A DNA stretch of 64,000 nucleotides from Enterococcus villorum (GTDB lineage: Bacteria > Bacillota > Bacilli > Lactobacillales > Enterococcaceae): the NCBI RefSeq assembly GCF_007990225.1, contig NZ_BJWF01000005.1:1-64000 (forward strand), read 5' to 3'. The translations under genes were made by a program, and so were the position numbers. The notes beneath the pieces were generated by a model, which had not been told where the DNA came from, searched no databases, and saw only the letters and a program-made list of their open reading frames with translations. The first letter of the stretch is position 1, and the number at the start of each line of letters is the position of its first letter. Positions 1-11,471 of the stretch are shown one piece after another.

Positions 1-991
1 TCACCCATTCATAAGTAACTTTTCCACGGGTATTTTCAGCAGTTACATACTCTTCTGGGTTAGGAATCGTTGATTGGTGCTCGCCTAATGTATGGTCACC
101 TGTTTTGATATTTACCTTGATTTTACCGATTATGTTTTCAGCATTTTGAAAATCGAATGCAAGTTCAAGTGGCAAATAAAACGTTCGGTAACCAACCATC
201 CCTCCCGGCAATCCAGAGTTTCCATAGTATGTATAGACAAATTTAGGTATTTTAAACACTTCTTTTTGCGGTGGTGCTACTTTTAGACGAGTAAATGTTA
301 TATATAAATTTAGGTTCTGAAGTGTTGTTCCAAATATATGGATTGAAGCATCAGAGGGTGTAATATGAATTTGCCAATTCCCACTTTCCGAAGTTGTCGT
401 TACATAATAAATATCATTAGCACGCCCTTCTTGAGTACCATCTCTCAAAGTACCCATGTACCAAATGTTAGCAGAGGAACTCCACGAATCCCAAAAACCA
501 ATTGGAGTTTTCTCGCTACTCCTTGCTAATACTTGAGATACTCCAAAAGTGAACTTATCACCCACTTGATAGTTGTCGTTAGCGTCATCAAATATCTCAG
601 GCAGTTTTTTACGCCAATAATTTAAAACATGATCACCGACTTGTCTGTCTAAAGTTGCCTCAGGAACACTGATACTATCAGGAACTGGTTTTACTTTAGT
701 AAAAGTCGGATTTTCCTCTGACGCTCTTGCCGAAAGAACAAGACTCCTACCTTGGATTGTACTTGTTTCGGTATCCTTCTTTACTTCTTCTTTCGTTTCT
801 TCTTTGGTTGATTGAGTGGCTTTTTTACTGGTCTTGCCTTTTGTTTCTTCCTTTTTTTGTATGACTTTCTTCGTGTTGCTACTTCCGATTGTATTTAACA
901 CGGAAACAGCTTCAACAATGGTACCACTGGTTTGTCCAAAAGCGAGTGCTAAAATCAAGATACTATTTATTAGCTTTTTTCTTGTTTTCAA
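1..991 (-). CDS. Secreted surface protein, 3' end outside window
   Basis: An open frame of about 330 codons runs leftward off the window edge. It begins with TTG at 991, placed 7 bases after a strong AAAGGAGAA site; there is no in-frame ATG nearby, so a TTG start is the best reading. The first 30 residues form a Sec signal peptide (MKTRKKLINS, then a hydrophobic stretch ending near EAVS). Residues 40-80 are a Lys/Glu/Thr-rich low-complexity linker, as seen in enterococcal wall or surface proteins. The rest is rich in Trp, Tyr and Gly and looks like a beta-rich extracellular domain. No anchoring motif (LPXTG or WxL) can be judged because the C-terminus is missing. I do not recognise the family; adhesin or WxL-locus protein are guesses from composition only. 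Confidence 0.7.
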   Translation of the reverse strand, partial: MKTRKKLINSILILALAFGQTSGTIVEAVSVLNTIGSSNTKKVIQKKEETKGKTSKKATQSTKEETKEEVKKDTETSTIQGRSLVLSARASEENPTFTKVKPVPDSISVPEATLDRQVGDHVLNYWRKKLPEIFDDANDNYQVGDKFTFGVSQVLARSSEKTPIGFWDSWSSSANIWYMGTLRDGTQEGRANDIYYVTTTSESGNWQIHITPSDASIHIFGTTLQNLNLYITFTRLKVAPPQKEVFKIPKFVYTYYGNSGLPGGMVGYRTFYLPLELAFDFQNAENIIGKIKVNIKTGDHTLGEHQSTIPNPEEYVTAENTRGKVTYEWV

Positions 992-1702
992 TGAAATTCT
1001 CCTTTATGTATTTCTATTTATGAAAGTTCCCAATGACGGTTTTAGCTCTTCTTAGTAAAAACTTTCTTGTCATTTGATTGTTATGTAACTGATTTCCTTT
1101 TTGTTGTTTTTATTCACTCCTTTTGTTATTTTTTTCGAAGAAATATTAACTAAATACCTTACCTATTTAAGAGTAACAGGGTGTAGATGATTACAAAACG
1201 TCATTTTTTACTTATTAAAAGTAGGTTTTTGACTGGGATTTTTTGTTAGGAAATCGTCAGAAAATCATCTATTTTTTTGTATAAAGAATGTGATGATATG
1301 AAGAGGTCGTTCACTAGATTTCACATGAAGAATCAATAAAAATAGTTTACTGCTTTGTTTTGCCCATTTCTCTACGCAAATAAAGGGAAAAGAACGATCT
1401 GGCTCCACTTTGTTTATTTAGAACTTGGCTCTTTTTCTAATTCACAAATTTTCTCATCCATAGATTGAATAAGAAATTAAAAAGGTGCCTTCACTGAATG
1501 AAGGATGGAGATGAACAACTGAATCATAAAAAATTCAAAAATTAGTGTTTTTTTCAACACTTAGCTTATATGGAAATATTTTCTTAGCTAAACATTTTCT
1601 CTCATTTCTTTTATTATGCAGGTTTTCAAACTTCATGAATTTTTTCTGGACAAAGGAAGCAAATGATCGACTATCCTTTTTTATTCATTAAGAATATGAA
1701 TC
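992..1702. other. Intergenic stretch with no gene seen
   Basis: About 700 bases, very AT-rich, lie upstream of the surface protein and downstream of rbfA. I see no convincing coding frame on either strand. A short hairpin, CCTTCA/TGAAGG near 1486-1502, is too small to interpret. The promoter of the surface gene should lie in the left half, but I could not pick out a good -35/-10 pair. Confidence 0.5.
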
Positions 1703-1752
1703 AAAAAAAGAACTATAAACCTTGCATTTACAAAGTTTATAGTTCTTTTTTT
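1703..1752 (-). terminator. Terminator after rbfA
   Basis: A-rich tract, then GAACTATAAAC pairing with GTTTATAGTTC across a short loop, then a T tract. It touches the rbfA stop codon and closes the long leftward translation operon. The symmetric A and T tracts would let it work in both directions. Confidence 0.85.
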
Positions 1753-2099
1753 TAATCTTTATTTAAATTACGCAACAATTCGTCAATATGATTTCCGTAA
1801 CCAACGGATTCATCTAATTCAAATGTTAATTCAGGCGTTTTATAGATGCTTAAGTTGTGTCCTAGTTCACGTCGAATTAAACCACTGGCTTTTTCTAAGC
1901 CTTCTTTTGCTTTTTTCTTATCTGATGCTAAATCAGAAAGAATACTATAGTAAATGGTGGCTTGTTGTAAATCGCCCGTCACATGTACATCGGTGATTGT
2001 AACATTTTCCACTCGTGGATCACGCACTTTTTTACGTAAAATGTCATTGACTTCTTTTAAAATTTCTTGACCGACTCGGCGGTCTCGGTAGTTTGCCAT
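1752..2099 (-). CDS. rbfA: Ribosome-binding factor A
   Basis: A 115-residue protein of the usual RbfA length. It starts with the typical [13 protein letters not shown]... and carries the KH-type segment [19 protein letters not shown] found across the family. RbfA binds the 30S subunit during late maturation of the 16S rRNA 5' region and is needed at low temperature. It is the last gene of the rimP-nusA-ylxR-ylxQ-infB-rbfA operon, 20 bases after infB, and is followed at once by a terminator. Identification by sequence and position is firm. Confidence 0.96.
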   Translation of the reverse strand: MANYRDRRVGQEILKEVNDILRKKVRDPRVENVTITDVHVTGDLQQATIYYSILSDLASDKKKAKEGLEKASGLIRRELGHNLSIYKTPELTFELDESVGYGNHIDELLRNLNKD

Positions 2100-2119
2100 A
2101 TTGAGCGGCCTCCTTTAAA

Positions 2120-4405
2120 TTAATTGTTTTTAATTTCTTCCATGATGAATCCTTCAATTACGTCATCCACTTTGATGTCGTTGAATTTTTCGATCATTGC
2201 GCCACATTCGTAGCCCATTTTGACTTCTTTTACGTCATCTTTGAAGCGTTTCAAGCTAGCTAATTGACCTTCGTAAATAACAATGCCATCACGAATCACA
2301 CGTACGCCACTATCTCTGCGAATATAGCCTTCCGTTACATAGGCTCCGGCAATGGTTCCAACTTTCGATACTTTGAATGTTTCACGAACAATCATTTGAC
2401 CAGTAATTTTTTCTTCAAATTCTGGATCAAGCATCCCTTTCATCGCTGTTTCAATTTCTTCGATGGCTTTATAAATAATACGGTGCAAGCGAATATCAAC
2501 TTCTTCATTGTCTGCTTGGCTTTTGGCTTGTGGTGTCGGACGAACGTTAAAGCCGATGATAATGGCATTACTTGCTGCTGCTAATGTCACATCACTTTCA
2601 TTGATGGCACCAACTGCTGAATGGACGATTTTTACACGTACTCCTTCAACATCGATTTTCTTCAATGAAGCAGCTAATGCTTCAGCGGAACCTTGAACAT
2701 CTGCTTTAATGATTACATTGACTTCTTTTAATTCGCCTTCTTTTAGGCTTTCAAATAAGTTGTCTAATGTGACACGGCTAGTACTTGCACGGTGTTCTAA
2801 TAATGCTCGTTTTGCTCGTTCTTCCCCAGCTGCTCGTGCTGTTTTCTCATCTTCAAAGACAACAAAACGATCTCCTGCTTGAGGAACATCATTTAAACCA
2901 GTGATTTCCACTGGCGTAGCAGGACCGGCAGATTTTTCACGACGACCTAAATCATTGACCATCACACGAACACGACCATAGGTATTTCCTACAACGATCG
3001 GATCCCCTACATTTAAAGTTCCTTGTTGAACAAGTAAAGTTGTCACTGGACCTTTTCCTTTATCAAGTCGTGCTTCAATAACTGTACCGATTGCACGCTG
3101 TTTAGGATCGGCTTTTAAGTCTTCCACTTCTGCTACTAATAAAATCATTTCTAGTAATTCGTCAATATTTTGTCCGAATTTCGCAGAGATTTCAACAAAG
3201 ATTGTTTCGCCACCCCAAGCTTCTGGAATCAATTCGTATTCACTTAATTCCTGCATCACATGTTGTGGGTTCGCTCCTGGTTTATCAATTTTATTGACAG
3301 CAACAATAATTGGCACACCGGCTGCTTTGGCATGGTTGATGGCTTCCACTGTTTGTGGCATCACACCATCATCAGCTGCCACAACTAAAATAGTGATATC
3401 CGTAATACTTGCACCACGAGCACGCATGCTTGTAAACGCCGCATGTCCTGGTGTATCTAAGAAAGTGATTGGTTTGCCATCAATATCAATTTGATAGGCA
3501 CCAATATGTTGAGTAATTCCGCCTGCTTCTCCACTTGTGACACGTGAATGACGTAACGTATCAAGCAACGTCGTTTTCCCATGATCGACGTGTCCCATGA
3601 TTGTTACTACAGGAGGACGAGAAACAAGATTATCTGGATTTAATTCTTCTGGTTCAAAGAATTTATCAATGTCTGCGATGTCCACTTGGACTTTTTCTTG
3701 TGGTTCCATGCCATAATCCGTGGCTAATAATTCGATGGTGTCTTTATCCAATGCTTGGTTTTGGTTAACCATCACGCCAAGTAAGAATAATTTTTTAATG
3801 ATCTCCGCTGGCTCACGATGGATTTTTTTGGCGATATCTGCAACGTTCATTCCTTCTGTATACTCTAATACTTCTGGTAATTCACGGAATTTACGTGGTG
3901 GAACTGCAGGTTTATTTGATGTTTGTTGTTTGCCTTTTTTGCCTTTTTTATTGAAACGATTGCGGTTATTATTATTGAATTTCCCGCGATTGTTATTGTT
4001 GTTTCGGTTTTGATTTCCACCTTGGTTGGTGCTTGGACGGTTTTGGTTATTGCCGCCTCCATTGTTTCGGTTTTGATTTGCTGATTGATTTTTTCCTTGA
4101 GTCACTTGACCGCTCCCTTGACCGCGATCTTGATAGTTGCGGTTATTTTTTTGTTGTTTCGTTGTTGTTTCTGGTTTTCTTCGTTCATCTGGCTGGTTTC
4201 TGGCTGGTTTTTGGCTTGCTGGCTGTACTGGTTTTTTATTCGTTTGTTTTTGATGAAACGCTTGTTGCAACTTTTTTTCCTCATTTTCTGTAATAGCTCC
4301 CATGTGGTTTTTGACATGGATGCCAAGTTGCTGCGCTTTCTCCACAACGTCTTTACTAGGCTTATTTAACTCTTTTGCTAGTTCATAAATTCGTTTGTTG
4401 CTCAT
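2120..4405 (-). CDS. infB: Translation initiation factor IF-2
   Basis: 761 residues. IF-2 is the GTPase that brings initiator fMet-tRNA to the 30S subunit and promotes 50S joining. Residues 1-50 form an IF2_N helical domain ([20 protein letters not shown]). Residues of about 50-165 are an unusually Asn/Gln/Arg/Lys-rich low-complexity linker. A second IF2_N domain follows, then the G domain with [14 protein letters not shown] (about residue 270), DTPGHAAF and NKIDKP. Domains II, III and IV complete the protein to the end. It lies 12 bases after ylxQ in the nusA operon. Many long frames on the opposite strand here are by-products of the biased composition. Confidence 0.97.
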   Translation of the reverse strand: MSNKRIYELAKELNKPSKDVVEKAQQLGIHVKNHMGAITENEEKKLQQAFHQKQTNKKPVQPASQKPARNQPDERRKPETTTKQQKNNRNYQDRGQGSGQVTQGKNQSANQNRNNGGGNNQNRPSTNQGGNQNRNNNNNRGKFNNNNRNRFNKKGKKGKQQTSNKPAVPPRKFRELPEVLEYTEGMNVADIAKKIHREPAEIIKKLFLLGVMVNQNQALDKDTIELLATDYGMEPQEKVQVDIADIDKFFEPEELNPDNLVSRPPVVTIMGHVDHGKTTLLDTLRHSRVTSGEAGGITQHIGAYQIDIDGKPITFLDTPGHAAFTSMRARGASITDITILVVAADDGVMPQTVEAINHAKAAGVPIIVAVNKIDKPGANPQHVMQELSEYELIPEAWGGETIFVEISAKFGQNIDELLEMILLVAEVEDLKADPKQRAIGTVIEARLDKGKGPVTTLLVQQGTLNVGDPIVVGNTYGRVRVMVNDLGRREKSAGPATPVEITGLNDVPQAGDRFVVFEDEKTARAAGEERAKRALLEHRASTSRVTLDNLFESLKEGELKEVNVIIKADVQGSAEALAASLKKIDVEGVRVKIVHSAVGAINESDVTLAAASNAIIIGFNVRPTPQAKSQADNEEVDIRLHRIIYKAIEEIETAMKGMLDPEFEEKITGQMIVRETFKVSKVGTIAGAYVTEGYIRRDSGVRVIRDGIVIYEGQLASLKRFKDDVKEVKMGYECGAMIEKFNDIKVDDVIEGFIMEEIKNN

Positions 4406-4417
4406 GCAATCACCTTC

Positions 4418-4729
4418 CTAACCTTCAATTAGCTCCTTGGTTTTCTTCGCAAATCCATTATCGATAATGCCAAATACTTTGCGAGGTCGTCCAATTATCT
4501 GCGTGATTTCCGCTTCAGAAAATAACTCAAAGCAAGGAACTTCATAATATGAACTTTTATCTTTTATCTTTTTCTTCGTATTCTCACTTGCATCACTGGC
4601 GACAAACACAATTTTCGCTTTGTTTTTTCGAATATCTCCGATCGTCAATTCTTCACCGGTAATTAGTTTACCTGCTCGCATGGCTAATCCAATGAGATTC
4701 ATGGCTTTTTGCCGATTGACTTCATTCAT
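4418..4729 (-). CDS. ylxQ: L7Ae-family RNA-binding protein YlxQ
   Basis: 103 residues with the L7Ae/L30e/S12e fold: LIGLAMRAGKLITGEE at the N-terminus and KAKIVFVASDASENTKKKI in the middle. This family binds kink-turn RNA; in Firmicutes YlxQ is encoded between ylxR and infB as here. The start overlaps the end of ylxR by 4 bases, which suggests translational coupling. The cellular role of YlxQ is poorly known, so only the RNA-binding fold is claimed. Confidence 0.92.
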   Translation of the reverse strand: MNEVNRQKAMNLIGLAMRAGKLITGEELTIGDIRKNKAKIVFVASDASENTKKKIKDKSSYYEVPCFELFSEAEITQIIGRPRKVFGIIDNGFAKKTKELIEG

Positions 4730-5019
4730 TTACCAAAGAGCTCTTTTCGTGCTTTCTGGTGTGATACGTAATCTAAGAGTTCTTGATAAAATTCATCTGT
4801 TAAAGTTGTTTCTAACGCTCGATCCAGAATTTTCTTATCCCAAGCTTGTTGTACTTCATCCGGCTCAAGTGAGACATACGCACCGCGCCCTGGCATTTTC
4901 CCAGTGGGATCAATCGATACTTCCCCTTCTTTTGAACGGGTAATTCGAATCATCTCTTTTTTGGGTTTCATTTCACCTGAAACCACAGATTTGCGTAAAG
5001 GGATTTTCCTTTGTTTCAT
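4726..5019 (-). CDS. rnpM: YlxR/RnpM-type RNA-binding protein
   Basis: 97 residues, DUF448. The family signature GRGAYVSLEPDEVQQAWDK is present, together with an N-terminal basic stretch (MKQRKIPLRKSVVSGE). YlxR proteins bind RNA; in Bacillus the protein is reported to associate with RNase P RNA, hence the name RnpM. It sits between nusA and ylxQ as in nearly all Firmicutes. One small difference from many homologues is the absence of the usual Cys at the R-x-C-V-x-S/T-G position (here RKSVVSGE). Confidence 0.92.
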   Translation of the reverse strand: MKQRKIPLRKSVVSGEMKPKKEMIRITRSKEGEVSIDPTGKMPGRGAYVSLEPDEVQQAWDKKILDRALETTLTDEFYQELLDYVSHQKARKELFGK

Positions 5020-5042
5020 CTCTTTGCCTCCTAAGCGATCAG

Positions 5043-6227
5043 TTAAGCATCTTGATCGTTTTCTTCAAACTTTTCGTCGTTGAATGCAATGGTTTCATAT
5101 TCATCATCTGTCAAATCTGACTGAACAATTGCTTCATCATGGATGGCTTCTGCTGTTTCTTCTTGTTTTTGGGCTTGTTGCTCATAATAATCAGCCATAT
5201 CTGACTCTGACTTAATGTCAATTTTATGATTCGTCAATTTTGCCGCTAAACGAGCATTTTGCCCACGTTTACCAATGGCCAATGATAATTGATAGTCTGG
5301 CACAACGACTGTACAAGCTTTAGGGTTTTCTTCATCAAAGATTACATCGACCACTTGTGCTGGGTTTAAGGCATTTGTAATAAATACTGCTGGATCTTCA
5401 TCCCATTCAACAATGTCCATATTCTCGCCTTTTAATTCATTAACAATCGCTTGAACACGTTGTCCTTTAGGTCCGACACAAGTACCGACCGCATCAATGT
5501 TTTCATCGTTTGAACGAACAGCGACTTTTGAACGGTCGCCTGCTTCTCTTGCGATGCTAACAATTTCAACGATTCCATCATATACTTCTGGTACTTCTTG
5601 TTCAAATAACCGACGTAAAAGGTCTGGATGACTACGACTAACAAAAACTTGAGGACCTTTTGACGTGTTTTCTACACGAGAAACATACACTTTGATGCGG
5701 TCATGTGGTTGATAAAATTCATTTGGCATTTGGTCTTGTTTGGATAAAACAGCCTCAATTTTCCCAAGATTGACATAAATATAGCGTTTGTCTTGGCGCT
5801 CAACGATCCCTTGCATAATGTCTTTCTCGTAAGCACTAAATTCATTATAGATGATGGTTCTTTCTGCTTCTCTTACACGTTGCAAAATGACTTGTTTAGC
5901 TGTTTGTGCAGCAATTCGACCAAAGTCTTTTGGCGTCACTTCAAAACGGATAGTATCGCCAATCTCATAGGCAGGGTTAATTAAAAGAGCATCTTTTAAT
6001 GAAACTTCAAGTTGTGAATCCATTACTTCTTCTGTCACTTCTTTTACAGCATAGACATGGATTTTTCCTTTTTTTTGCTCAAATTCGACTTCAACGTTTT
6101 GAGCTTGTCCATAATGACGTTTGTAAGCAGAAACTAAAGCCGCTTCTAAAGCGTCAATCACGATTTCTTTTGAAATTCCTTTTTCTGCTTCCAATGCATC
6201 TAATGCGTTTAGCATTTCTTTACTCAT
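5043..6227 (-). CDS. nusA: Transcription factor NusA
   Basis: 394 residues. NusA binds RNA polymerase and nascent RNA and modulates pausing, termination and antitermination. The N-terminal polymerase-binding domain (MSKEMLNALDALEAEKGISK) is followed by an S1 domain near residues 130-200 (GIVERQDKRYIYVNLGKIEAVLS). Two KH domains follow (VGTCVGPKGQRVQAIVNEL and SLAIGKRGQNARLAAKL). The tail after residue 345 is acidic, as usual in Gram-positive NusA, which lacks the C-terminal repeats of E. coli NusA. It lies 23 bases after rimP in the same operon. Confidence 0.97.
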   Translation of the reverse strand: MSKEMLNALDALEAEKGISKEIVIDALEAALVSAYKRHYGQAQNVEVEFEQKKGKIHVYAVKEVTEEVMDSQLEVSLKDALLINPAYEIGDTIRFEVTPKDFGRIAAQTAKQVILQRVREAERTIIYNEFSAYEKDIMQGIVERQDKRYIYVNLGKIEAVLSKQDQMPNEFYQPHDRIKVYVSRVENTSKGPQVFVSRSHPDLLRRLFEQEVPEVYDGIVEIVSIAREAGDRSKVAVRSNDENIDAVGTCVGPKGQRVQAIVNELKGENMDIVEWDEDPAVFITNALNPAQVVDVIFDEENPKACTVVVPDYQLSLAIGKRGQNARLAAKLTNHKIDIKSESDMADYYEQQAQKQEETAEAIHDEAIVQSDLTDDEYETIAFNDEKFEENDQDA

Positions 6228-6249
6228 TCTTCTGTTTTCCTCTCCGTGA

Positions 6250-6723
6250 TTAAAATTGGATTGCTAAGCGAGCTTTGGCAATATTTTTTCGGTCAATAAC
6301 CAATTCTTTTTCTCGTGTTTTGATGCGAATTTTCAATATAAGCTGTTCAGCGTCTACTAATTGAAGAAATCCTTCGTACTGCTTTTCTTCCTCAACAGGT
6401 TGATAGAAAGAAACATGGATATATTCTCCAAGTGCTTTTTGATAGTCTTCCTCTTTTTTTAGTGGACGTTCTGCGCCAGGCGAAGACACCTCTAAAAAGT
6501 AGGCTTGTGGAATAGGATCTGGATCGGCTGCATCAAGTTTTTCACTCAGTTTTTCACTCACCCATGCACATTCTTCGATATCTATTCCGCCATCCTTGTC
6601 AATGAATACTCGTAAAAACCAACTTTTGCCTTCTTTCACAAATTCTACTTCTACAAGTTCAAAATTCTGTTCATCTAAAATCGGAGTCACCATTTCTGTG
6701 ACTGTTTCAACGACGCTACTCAA
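6250..6723 (-). CDS. rimP: Ribosome maturation factor RimP
   Basis: 157 residues with the RimP signatures [24 protein letters not shown] and [12 protein letters not shown] (a diagnostic motif). RimP assists assembly of the 30S 3' domain. It opens the nusA-infB operon here. The preceding terminator at 6763-6791 separates it from polC, so the operon promoter should lie between 6724 and 6762 or overlap that hairpin. Confidence 0.95.
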   Translation of the reverse strand: MSSVVETVTEMVTPILDEQNFELVEVEFVKEGKSWFLRVFIDKDGGIDIEECAWVSEKLSEKLDAADPDPIPQAYFLEVSSPGAERPLKKEEDYQKALGEYIHVSFYQPVEEEKQYEGFLQLVDAEQLILKIRIKTREKELVIDRKNIAKARLAIQF

Positions 6724-6762
6724 AAATTTCGCCTCCTTAAAATTGGATCCGTAATTCCATTA

Positions 6763-6791
6763 AAAAGAGTGAGCGAAAATTCCGCTCACTC
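6763..6791 (-). terminator. Terminator after polC
   Basis: GAGTGAGCG pairs perfectly with CGCTCACTC across a 7-base loop. On the minus strand it is followed by a T tract. It ends polC transcription 75 bases past the stop codon and just ahead of rimP. Confidence 0.85.
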
Positions 6792-6865
6792 ACAGTTAGT
6801 ATCATTACCTAACATAACTATACCATGTTTCGCTTAAAATGACAAGTATCCACGTCAATACTCGG

Positions 6866-9800
6866 TTAAAACATATCAAAAAGCGAAAGTTGATTTTCAT
6901 CTGGCAAGTCTTTTAATACCCCATTGTCATTCATGTATTCAATCAATGTTTTTGAGACTTTCCCACGTGTGGCAAGGTCTTCTTTTGATAAGAACGGACC
7001 ATCTTGTCTTGCTTCTACAATTTGTTTGGCAACGTTTGTCCCTAAACTTGGCACTGCTCGAAATGGAGCAATTAAAGTGTCGCCTTCAATTACAAAATTC
7101 ACCGCATCGGATTTATATAAATCGATCATTCCAAAGTGGAAGCCTCTTTCTAACATTTCATTGGCTAGTTCTAAGACCGTCAACTGGTTCTTTTCTTTCA
7201 CAGAAGCATCTAGCCCTTTGTCAGTGATTTCTTTCATGGCTTGCTTTACGGCCTCTTTGCCTTTACACATCGCCACTAAATTAAAATCATCTGCACGTAC
7301 TGAAAAATAAGCGCAATAATATAGAATCGGGAAGTATACTTTAAAATAAGCCACTCGCAAAGCCATGAGCACATAAGCTGCAGCATGGGCTTTCGGGAAC
7401 ATGTATTTGATTTTAGAACAGGAATCAATATACCAATCTGGTACGTTGTTTTCTTTCATCGCCGTCAAATAAGTTTCTCGCAATTCATCAGGTATCTTAT
7501 TCCAAAGACCTTTACGTACCGTTTCCATGATCTTAAAGGCCATTCCACTATCTAAACCTGCATGAATCAAATAAACCATAATATCATCACGACAACCGAT
7601 AACTTCGGCTAAGGTAGCATCGCCTCGTTTAATTAACTCCTCGGCATTTCCTAGCCAAACGTCGGTTCCGTGTGACAAACCTGAAATCTGTAATAATTCA
7701 GCAAAGGTTCTTGGGTGCGTTTCTTCTAACATTCCTCGAACAAAGCGTGTTCCAAATTCTGGAATACCCAGTGTCCCAGTTTTTGAATAGATCTGTTCAC
7801 TGGTCACATTTAACACTTCAGGACCTGCAAAAATCCTCATGACTTCAGGATCATCAGTCGGTATAGTCTGCGGATCAATCCCAGACAAATCTTGCAACAT
7901 ACGAATAACCGTCGGATCATCGTGTCCAAGTATATCCAGTTTTAAGACATTGTCATGAATGGAATGAAAGTCAAAGTGGGTCGTTTTCCATTCAGAACTT
8001 TGGTCATCTGCTGGATATTGAATCGGTGTGAAATCATAAACATCCATATAATCAGGAATAACAATGATTCCTCCAGGATGCTGTCCGGTCGTTCTTTTTA
8101 CACCAGTCGCACCTTTTGCTAATCGATCCACTTCGGCACTCCGATATTGCAAGTTATGGTCTCGTTCATAGCCCTTTACAAAACCATACGCCGTTTTATC
8201 GGCCACTGTACCGATTGTTCCTGCCCGATAAACATACTCTTCTCCAAACAACACTTTGGTATAGTTGTGGGCTTCAGCTTGATAATCACCTGAAAAGTTT
8301 AGATCAATATCTGGTACTTTGTCGCCATGAAAACCTAAGAAAGTTTCAAATGGAATATCATGACCATCTTTGTTTAAGCGAGCGCCACATTTAGGGCAGT
8401 TTTTCTCCGGCATGTCAAACCCTGAACCATACGTGCCATCTTCAAAGAATTCTGAGTACTGACAATCTGGACAAAAATAGTGAGGCGCTAATGGATTGAC
8501 TTCCGTAATTCCTGTCATAGTGGCGACAAAACTAGAACCTACCGATCCACGAGAACCAACTAAATAACCATCCTCGTTACTTTTGTGGACAAGTTTTTGT
8601 GCAATTAAATAAATCACCGAAAATCCATTCCCATTAATGGAGTTTAATTCTTTTTCTAAACGTTTTTGAATGATTTCTGGTAACGGATCTCCATATAATT
8701 GTTTAGCTTTAGAATAACTCAACTCAGAAATTTCTTCTTCTGATCCCGGAATTTTGGGCGTATATAGATCATCTTTAACAGGAATGACCTCTTCACAAAG
8801 ATCCGCAATTTTGTTTGTATTATCCACCACAATTTCTTTGGCCAGCTCTTCTCCTAAAAAGTTAAACGCCGTTAGCATTTCATCCGTTGTTCGAAAATGA
8901 ACATCTGGTAAGCTATGGCGATTCAGCGGATTAGCGCCCCCCATTGAATTAATTAAAATTTTACGATAGATCGCATCTTCTTCATTTAAATAATGGACAT
9001 TTCCAGTAGCTACGACTATTTTATTTAACGTTTGACCGATTTCAACTAAATTACGAATGATTTCCTCTAGATCATGTTCATTTTTGACTAATTCTTGCTC
9101 AAGTAATGGCGCATAAACAGCTTTAGGCATAACTTCGATATAATCATAAAATTTTGCACGGTTTCTGGCTTCTTCGATCCCTTTTTGCATCATTGCTTCA
9201 AAAATCTCGCCTTTATCACACGCAGACCCGATGAAAAGATTTTCTCGCAACTTCTTCAACTGAGACCTAGGAATACGTGGCACACGTTCAAAATACTCCA
9301 CATTCGACATGGAAATTAATTTGAATAAGTCCTTTAATCCAGCTTGATTCTTCGCCAAGATTGTCACATGAAACGGACGGGCACGTTTATAAGAATCGCC
9401 TTCTCCTACATGGGCATTCAATTGATCATGATAAAGCATTTCATGATTTTCCATAGCTTCTTTTACAAAGATCCATGCTAAATGCCCAGTTGCCTCTGCA
9501 TCGTAAATGGCACGGTGATGTTGCTCAAGACTTACGCCAAATTTTTTAGATAAAACGCCTAAACCAAAACGCTTAAATTGTGGATAGAGATACCTTGCAA
9601 GCTCAAGGGTATCAATCACAGGGTTAGCAGCTTCTGGAATCCCGTATTTTGCATAACTCGTGTTTAAAAAGCCCATGTCAAATGCTGCATTGTGGGCAAC
9701 AAGTATCGCATCCTGTGAAAATTCGAGAAACAGGCGTAACACTTCTTCTTCTGACTTAGACCCACGAACCATTTCATCCGTAATACCTGTTAAATCAACC

Positions 9801-11218
9801 GTTGTTCTTGAAAGTGGATGGCCCGGATCAATAAATTCATCGAAACTTGCAATCACATTTCCTTTGTACATCTTCACAGCAGCTAATTCAATGATCGTAT
9901 CATAAACGGCAGATAGACCGGTGGTTTCCACGTCAAACACCACATAAGTTCCTTCATTTAAAGAAACATGCGCATCATTATACGCAATTGGCACCCCATC
10001 ATCGACCACGTTGGCTTCCACACCATATAGAATTTTAACGCCCGCTTTTTTCCCAGCACTATGCGCTTCTGGAAAGGCTTGGGCTCCTCCATGATCCGTA
10101 ATAGCGATGGCTTTATGTCCCCATTTACCCGCTTGCGCCACAATGTCAGAAATACTATTTGTAGCATCCATAGTACTCATATTACTGTGGACATGTAACT
10201 CTACGCGTTTTGAATCTTCAGGTGCGTAATCTTTACGAGGGGCATGTTTGACTTCCAGAATATCTTGGGCATTCATGACTAGATCACGTACAAATGTATC
10301 TTCTTGTATGCTTCCTCTGACTTTTAACCAACTACCCACATTAATCGCTTCAAAAATTTGTTCATCTTTTTCATTATTGGAAAACTTTTTGACAATAAAT
10401 GAAGATGTATAGTCCGTAATTTTTAAAGTTAAAATTTTACGTTTGGATCGAAGCTCACGAACTTCTTTATCAAATACGTAGCCTTCAAGAGTTACTCGAC
10501 GTTCTTCTTCTACGATATTGATCATAGGGATGGTTGGTTCATCCGCAGGAATATTGCGTCCAAGTTGGATCGGGCCCTCTAAAGCAGGTACCTGTTCCTT
10601 TTTTTCTTTTTTCTTTTGCTCATGGACAATCAGACTTTCAGCTGCTTGCTTCATAAAGGCTTCTGCTTGTTCTTGTTTGCGTTCTTCAAATAGTTTTAAG
10701 ACACGCTCTGCTTGTTCTTCATCAATTTCAGGTTCAATCCGAAACTTAGGAAAACCATAACTGATAAATAAAGTTTCCACTAACGGTAAATATTGTTGCT
10801 TTAAGTAATTGATTGCCCCACTGCTATCTACGGGCAAAATGATTTTATGGTCTTTCAGTAGCGGAACTTGTGTTTTTAATACTTGTTGCGCCAAAGGAGT
10901 GTCACATTGTTGGCTTTCCAACGCTTGTGCCCAGTAATCTTGTAATAATTTCTCATCGAACTGTTGACTATCCGCATGAATCGTTAATTTGATCTGTGCG
11001 ATATCTTTAAACGCAACTGTCAAATGCTGGAATAATGAACGGTAGAGCATGATCGGTAAAATTTGTGAAAAGTGTAAGGTAAATTCCCATAATCTGGATT
11101 TCCGATGAACCACTACACGTTCCATTTCGCCAGTTGAGATTAATGGATGATTTTTTTCCACTTCTTCTAGTTGAATTTGCTCCAACAGTTTTTCAAATAA
11201 CTCTCGTTTTTCTGACAA
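6866..11218 (-). CDS. polC: DNA polymerase III alpha subunit, PolC type
   Basis: 1450 residues, the full length of the Gram-positive replicative polymerase. In order: an N-terminal domain, an OB-fold segment, a PHP domain that starts near residue 341 ([12 protein letters not shown]), the inserted DnaQ-like 3'-5' exonuclease near residue 426 ([10 protein letters not shown], later [11 protein letters not shown]), a zinc-binding element near residue 910-945 (CPDC...CPKC), the polymerase active-site block ([12 protein letters not shown]), and a C-terminal region ending in [11 protein letters not shown], which resembles a beta-clamp-binding motif (QLSLF). In related genomes proS normally lies directly upstream; here an accessory block separates them. 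Confidence 0.98.
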   Translation of the reverse strand: MSEKRELFEKLLEQIQLEEVEKNHPLISTGEMERVVVHRKSRLWEFTLHFSQILPIMLYRSLFQHLTVAFKDIAQIKLTIHADSQQFDEKLLQDYWAQALESQQCDTPLAQQVLKTQVPLLKDHKIILPVDSSGAINYLKQQYLPLVETLFISYGFPKFRIEPEIDEEQAERVLKLFEERKQEQAEAFMKQAAESLIVHEQKKKEKKEQVPALEGPIQLGRNIPADEPTIPMINIVEEERRVTLEGYVFDKEVRELRSKRKILTLKITDYTSSFIVKKFSNNEKDEQIFEAINVGSWLKVRGSIQEDTFVRDLVMNAQDILEVKHAPRKDYAPEDSKRVELHVHSNMSTMDATNSISDIVAQAGKWGHKAIAITDHGGAQAFPEAHSAGKKAGVKILYGVEANVVDDGVPIAYNDAHVSLNEGTYVVFDVETTGLSAVYDTIIELAAVKMYKGNVIASFDEFIDPGHPLSRTTVDLTGITDEMVRGSKSEEEVLRLFLEFSQDAILVAHNAAFDMGFLNTSYAKYGIPEAANPVIDTLELARYLYPQFKRFGLGVLSKKFGVSLEQHHRAIYDAEATGHLAWIFVKEAMENHEMLYHDQLNAHVGEGDSYKRARPFHVTILAKNQAGLKDLFKLISMSNVEYFERVPRIPRSQLKKLRENLFIGSACDKGEIFEAMMQKGIEEARNRAKFYDYIEVMPKAVYAPLLEQELVKNEHDLEEIIRNLVEIGQTLNKIVVATGNVHYLNEEDAIYRKILINSMGGANPLNRHSLPDVHFRTTDEMLTAFNFLGEELAKEIVVDNTNKIADLCEEVIPVKDDLYTPKIPGSEEEISELSYSKAKQLYGDPLPEIIQKRLEKELNSINGNGFSVIYLIAQKLVHKSNEDGYLVGSRGSVGSSFVATMTGITEVNPLAPHYFCPDCQYSEFFEDGTYGSGFDMPEKNCPKCGARLNKDGHDIPFETFLGFHGDKVPDIDLNFSGDYQAEAHNYTKVLFGEEYVYRAGTIGTVADKTAYGFVKGYERDHNLQYRSAEVDRLAKGATGVKRTTGQHPGGIIVIPDYMDVYDFTPIQYPADDQSSEWKTTHFDFHSIHDNVLKLDILGHDDPTVIRMLQDLSGIDPQTIPTDDPEVMRIFAGPEVLNVTSEQIYSKTGTLGIPEFGTRFVRGMLEETHPRTFAELLQISGLSHGTDVWLGNAEELIKRGDATLAEVIGCRDDIMVYLIHAGLDSGMAFKIMETVRKGLWNKIPDELRETYLTAMKENNVPDWYIDSCSKIKYMFPKAHAAAYVLMALRVAYFKVYFPILYYCAYFSVRADDFNLVAMCKGKEAVKQAMKEITDKGLDASVKEKNQLTVLELANEMLERGFHFGMIDLYKSDAVNFVIEGDTLIAPFRAVPSLGTNVAKQIVEARQDGPFLSKEDLATRGKVSKTLIEYMNDNGVLKDLPDENQLSLFDMF

Positions 11219-11471
11219 AACAACACGCCCTTTCTGACGAGGTACAAATAAAACTTGTTTTTTATTTTTTTAGCCTCTTCTTTTTCAGTACTATCTAGTA
11301 TACCTGTTTTTAGATGTTTTTACATTAAAAACCGAGAAAGAATCTTCTTACTCACTTCCAAAAAATGGATCAATTTAGCAAAATGAGCTATTTTTCTTTT
11401 AAAAATATTCGTTTTTTAAGTAAAAAACGTATCGACGAACTTTCAATATCTAACCATGTAAGCAGGCTAAA

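Noticed and set aside
816-1055. 79-codon plus-strand frame with hydrophobic residues
   Set aside because: It is antisense to the signal peptide and linker of the leftward surface protein, which has a strong ribosome binding site.
1300-1320. Possible single copy of the rpsB-argR repeat (GAGGTCGTTCA)
   Set aside because: Only about 11 bases resemble the unit end and no hairpin arms follow. A similar chance match lies near 18970.
2264-4293. Several long open frames on the plus strand opposite infB
   Set aside because: They follow from the biased composition of infB, have no ribosome binding sites and no recognisable domains.
11340-11400. Terminator after hxlR
   Set aside because: AAAAAT/ATTTTT pairing with weak internal matches is not distinguishable from general AT-richness.
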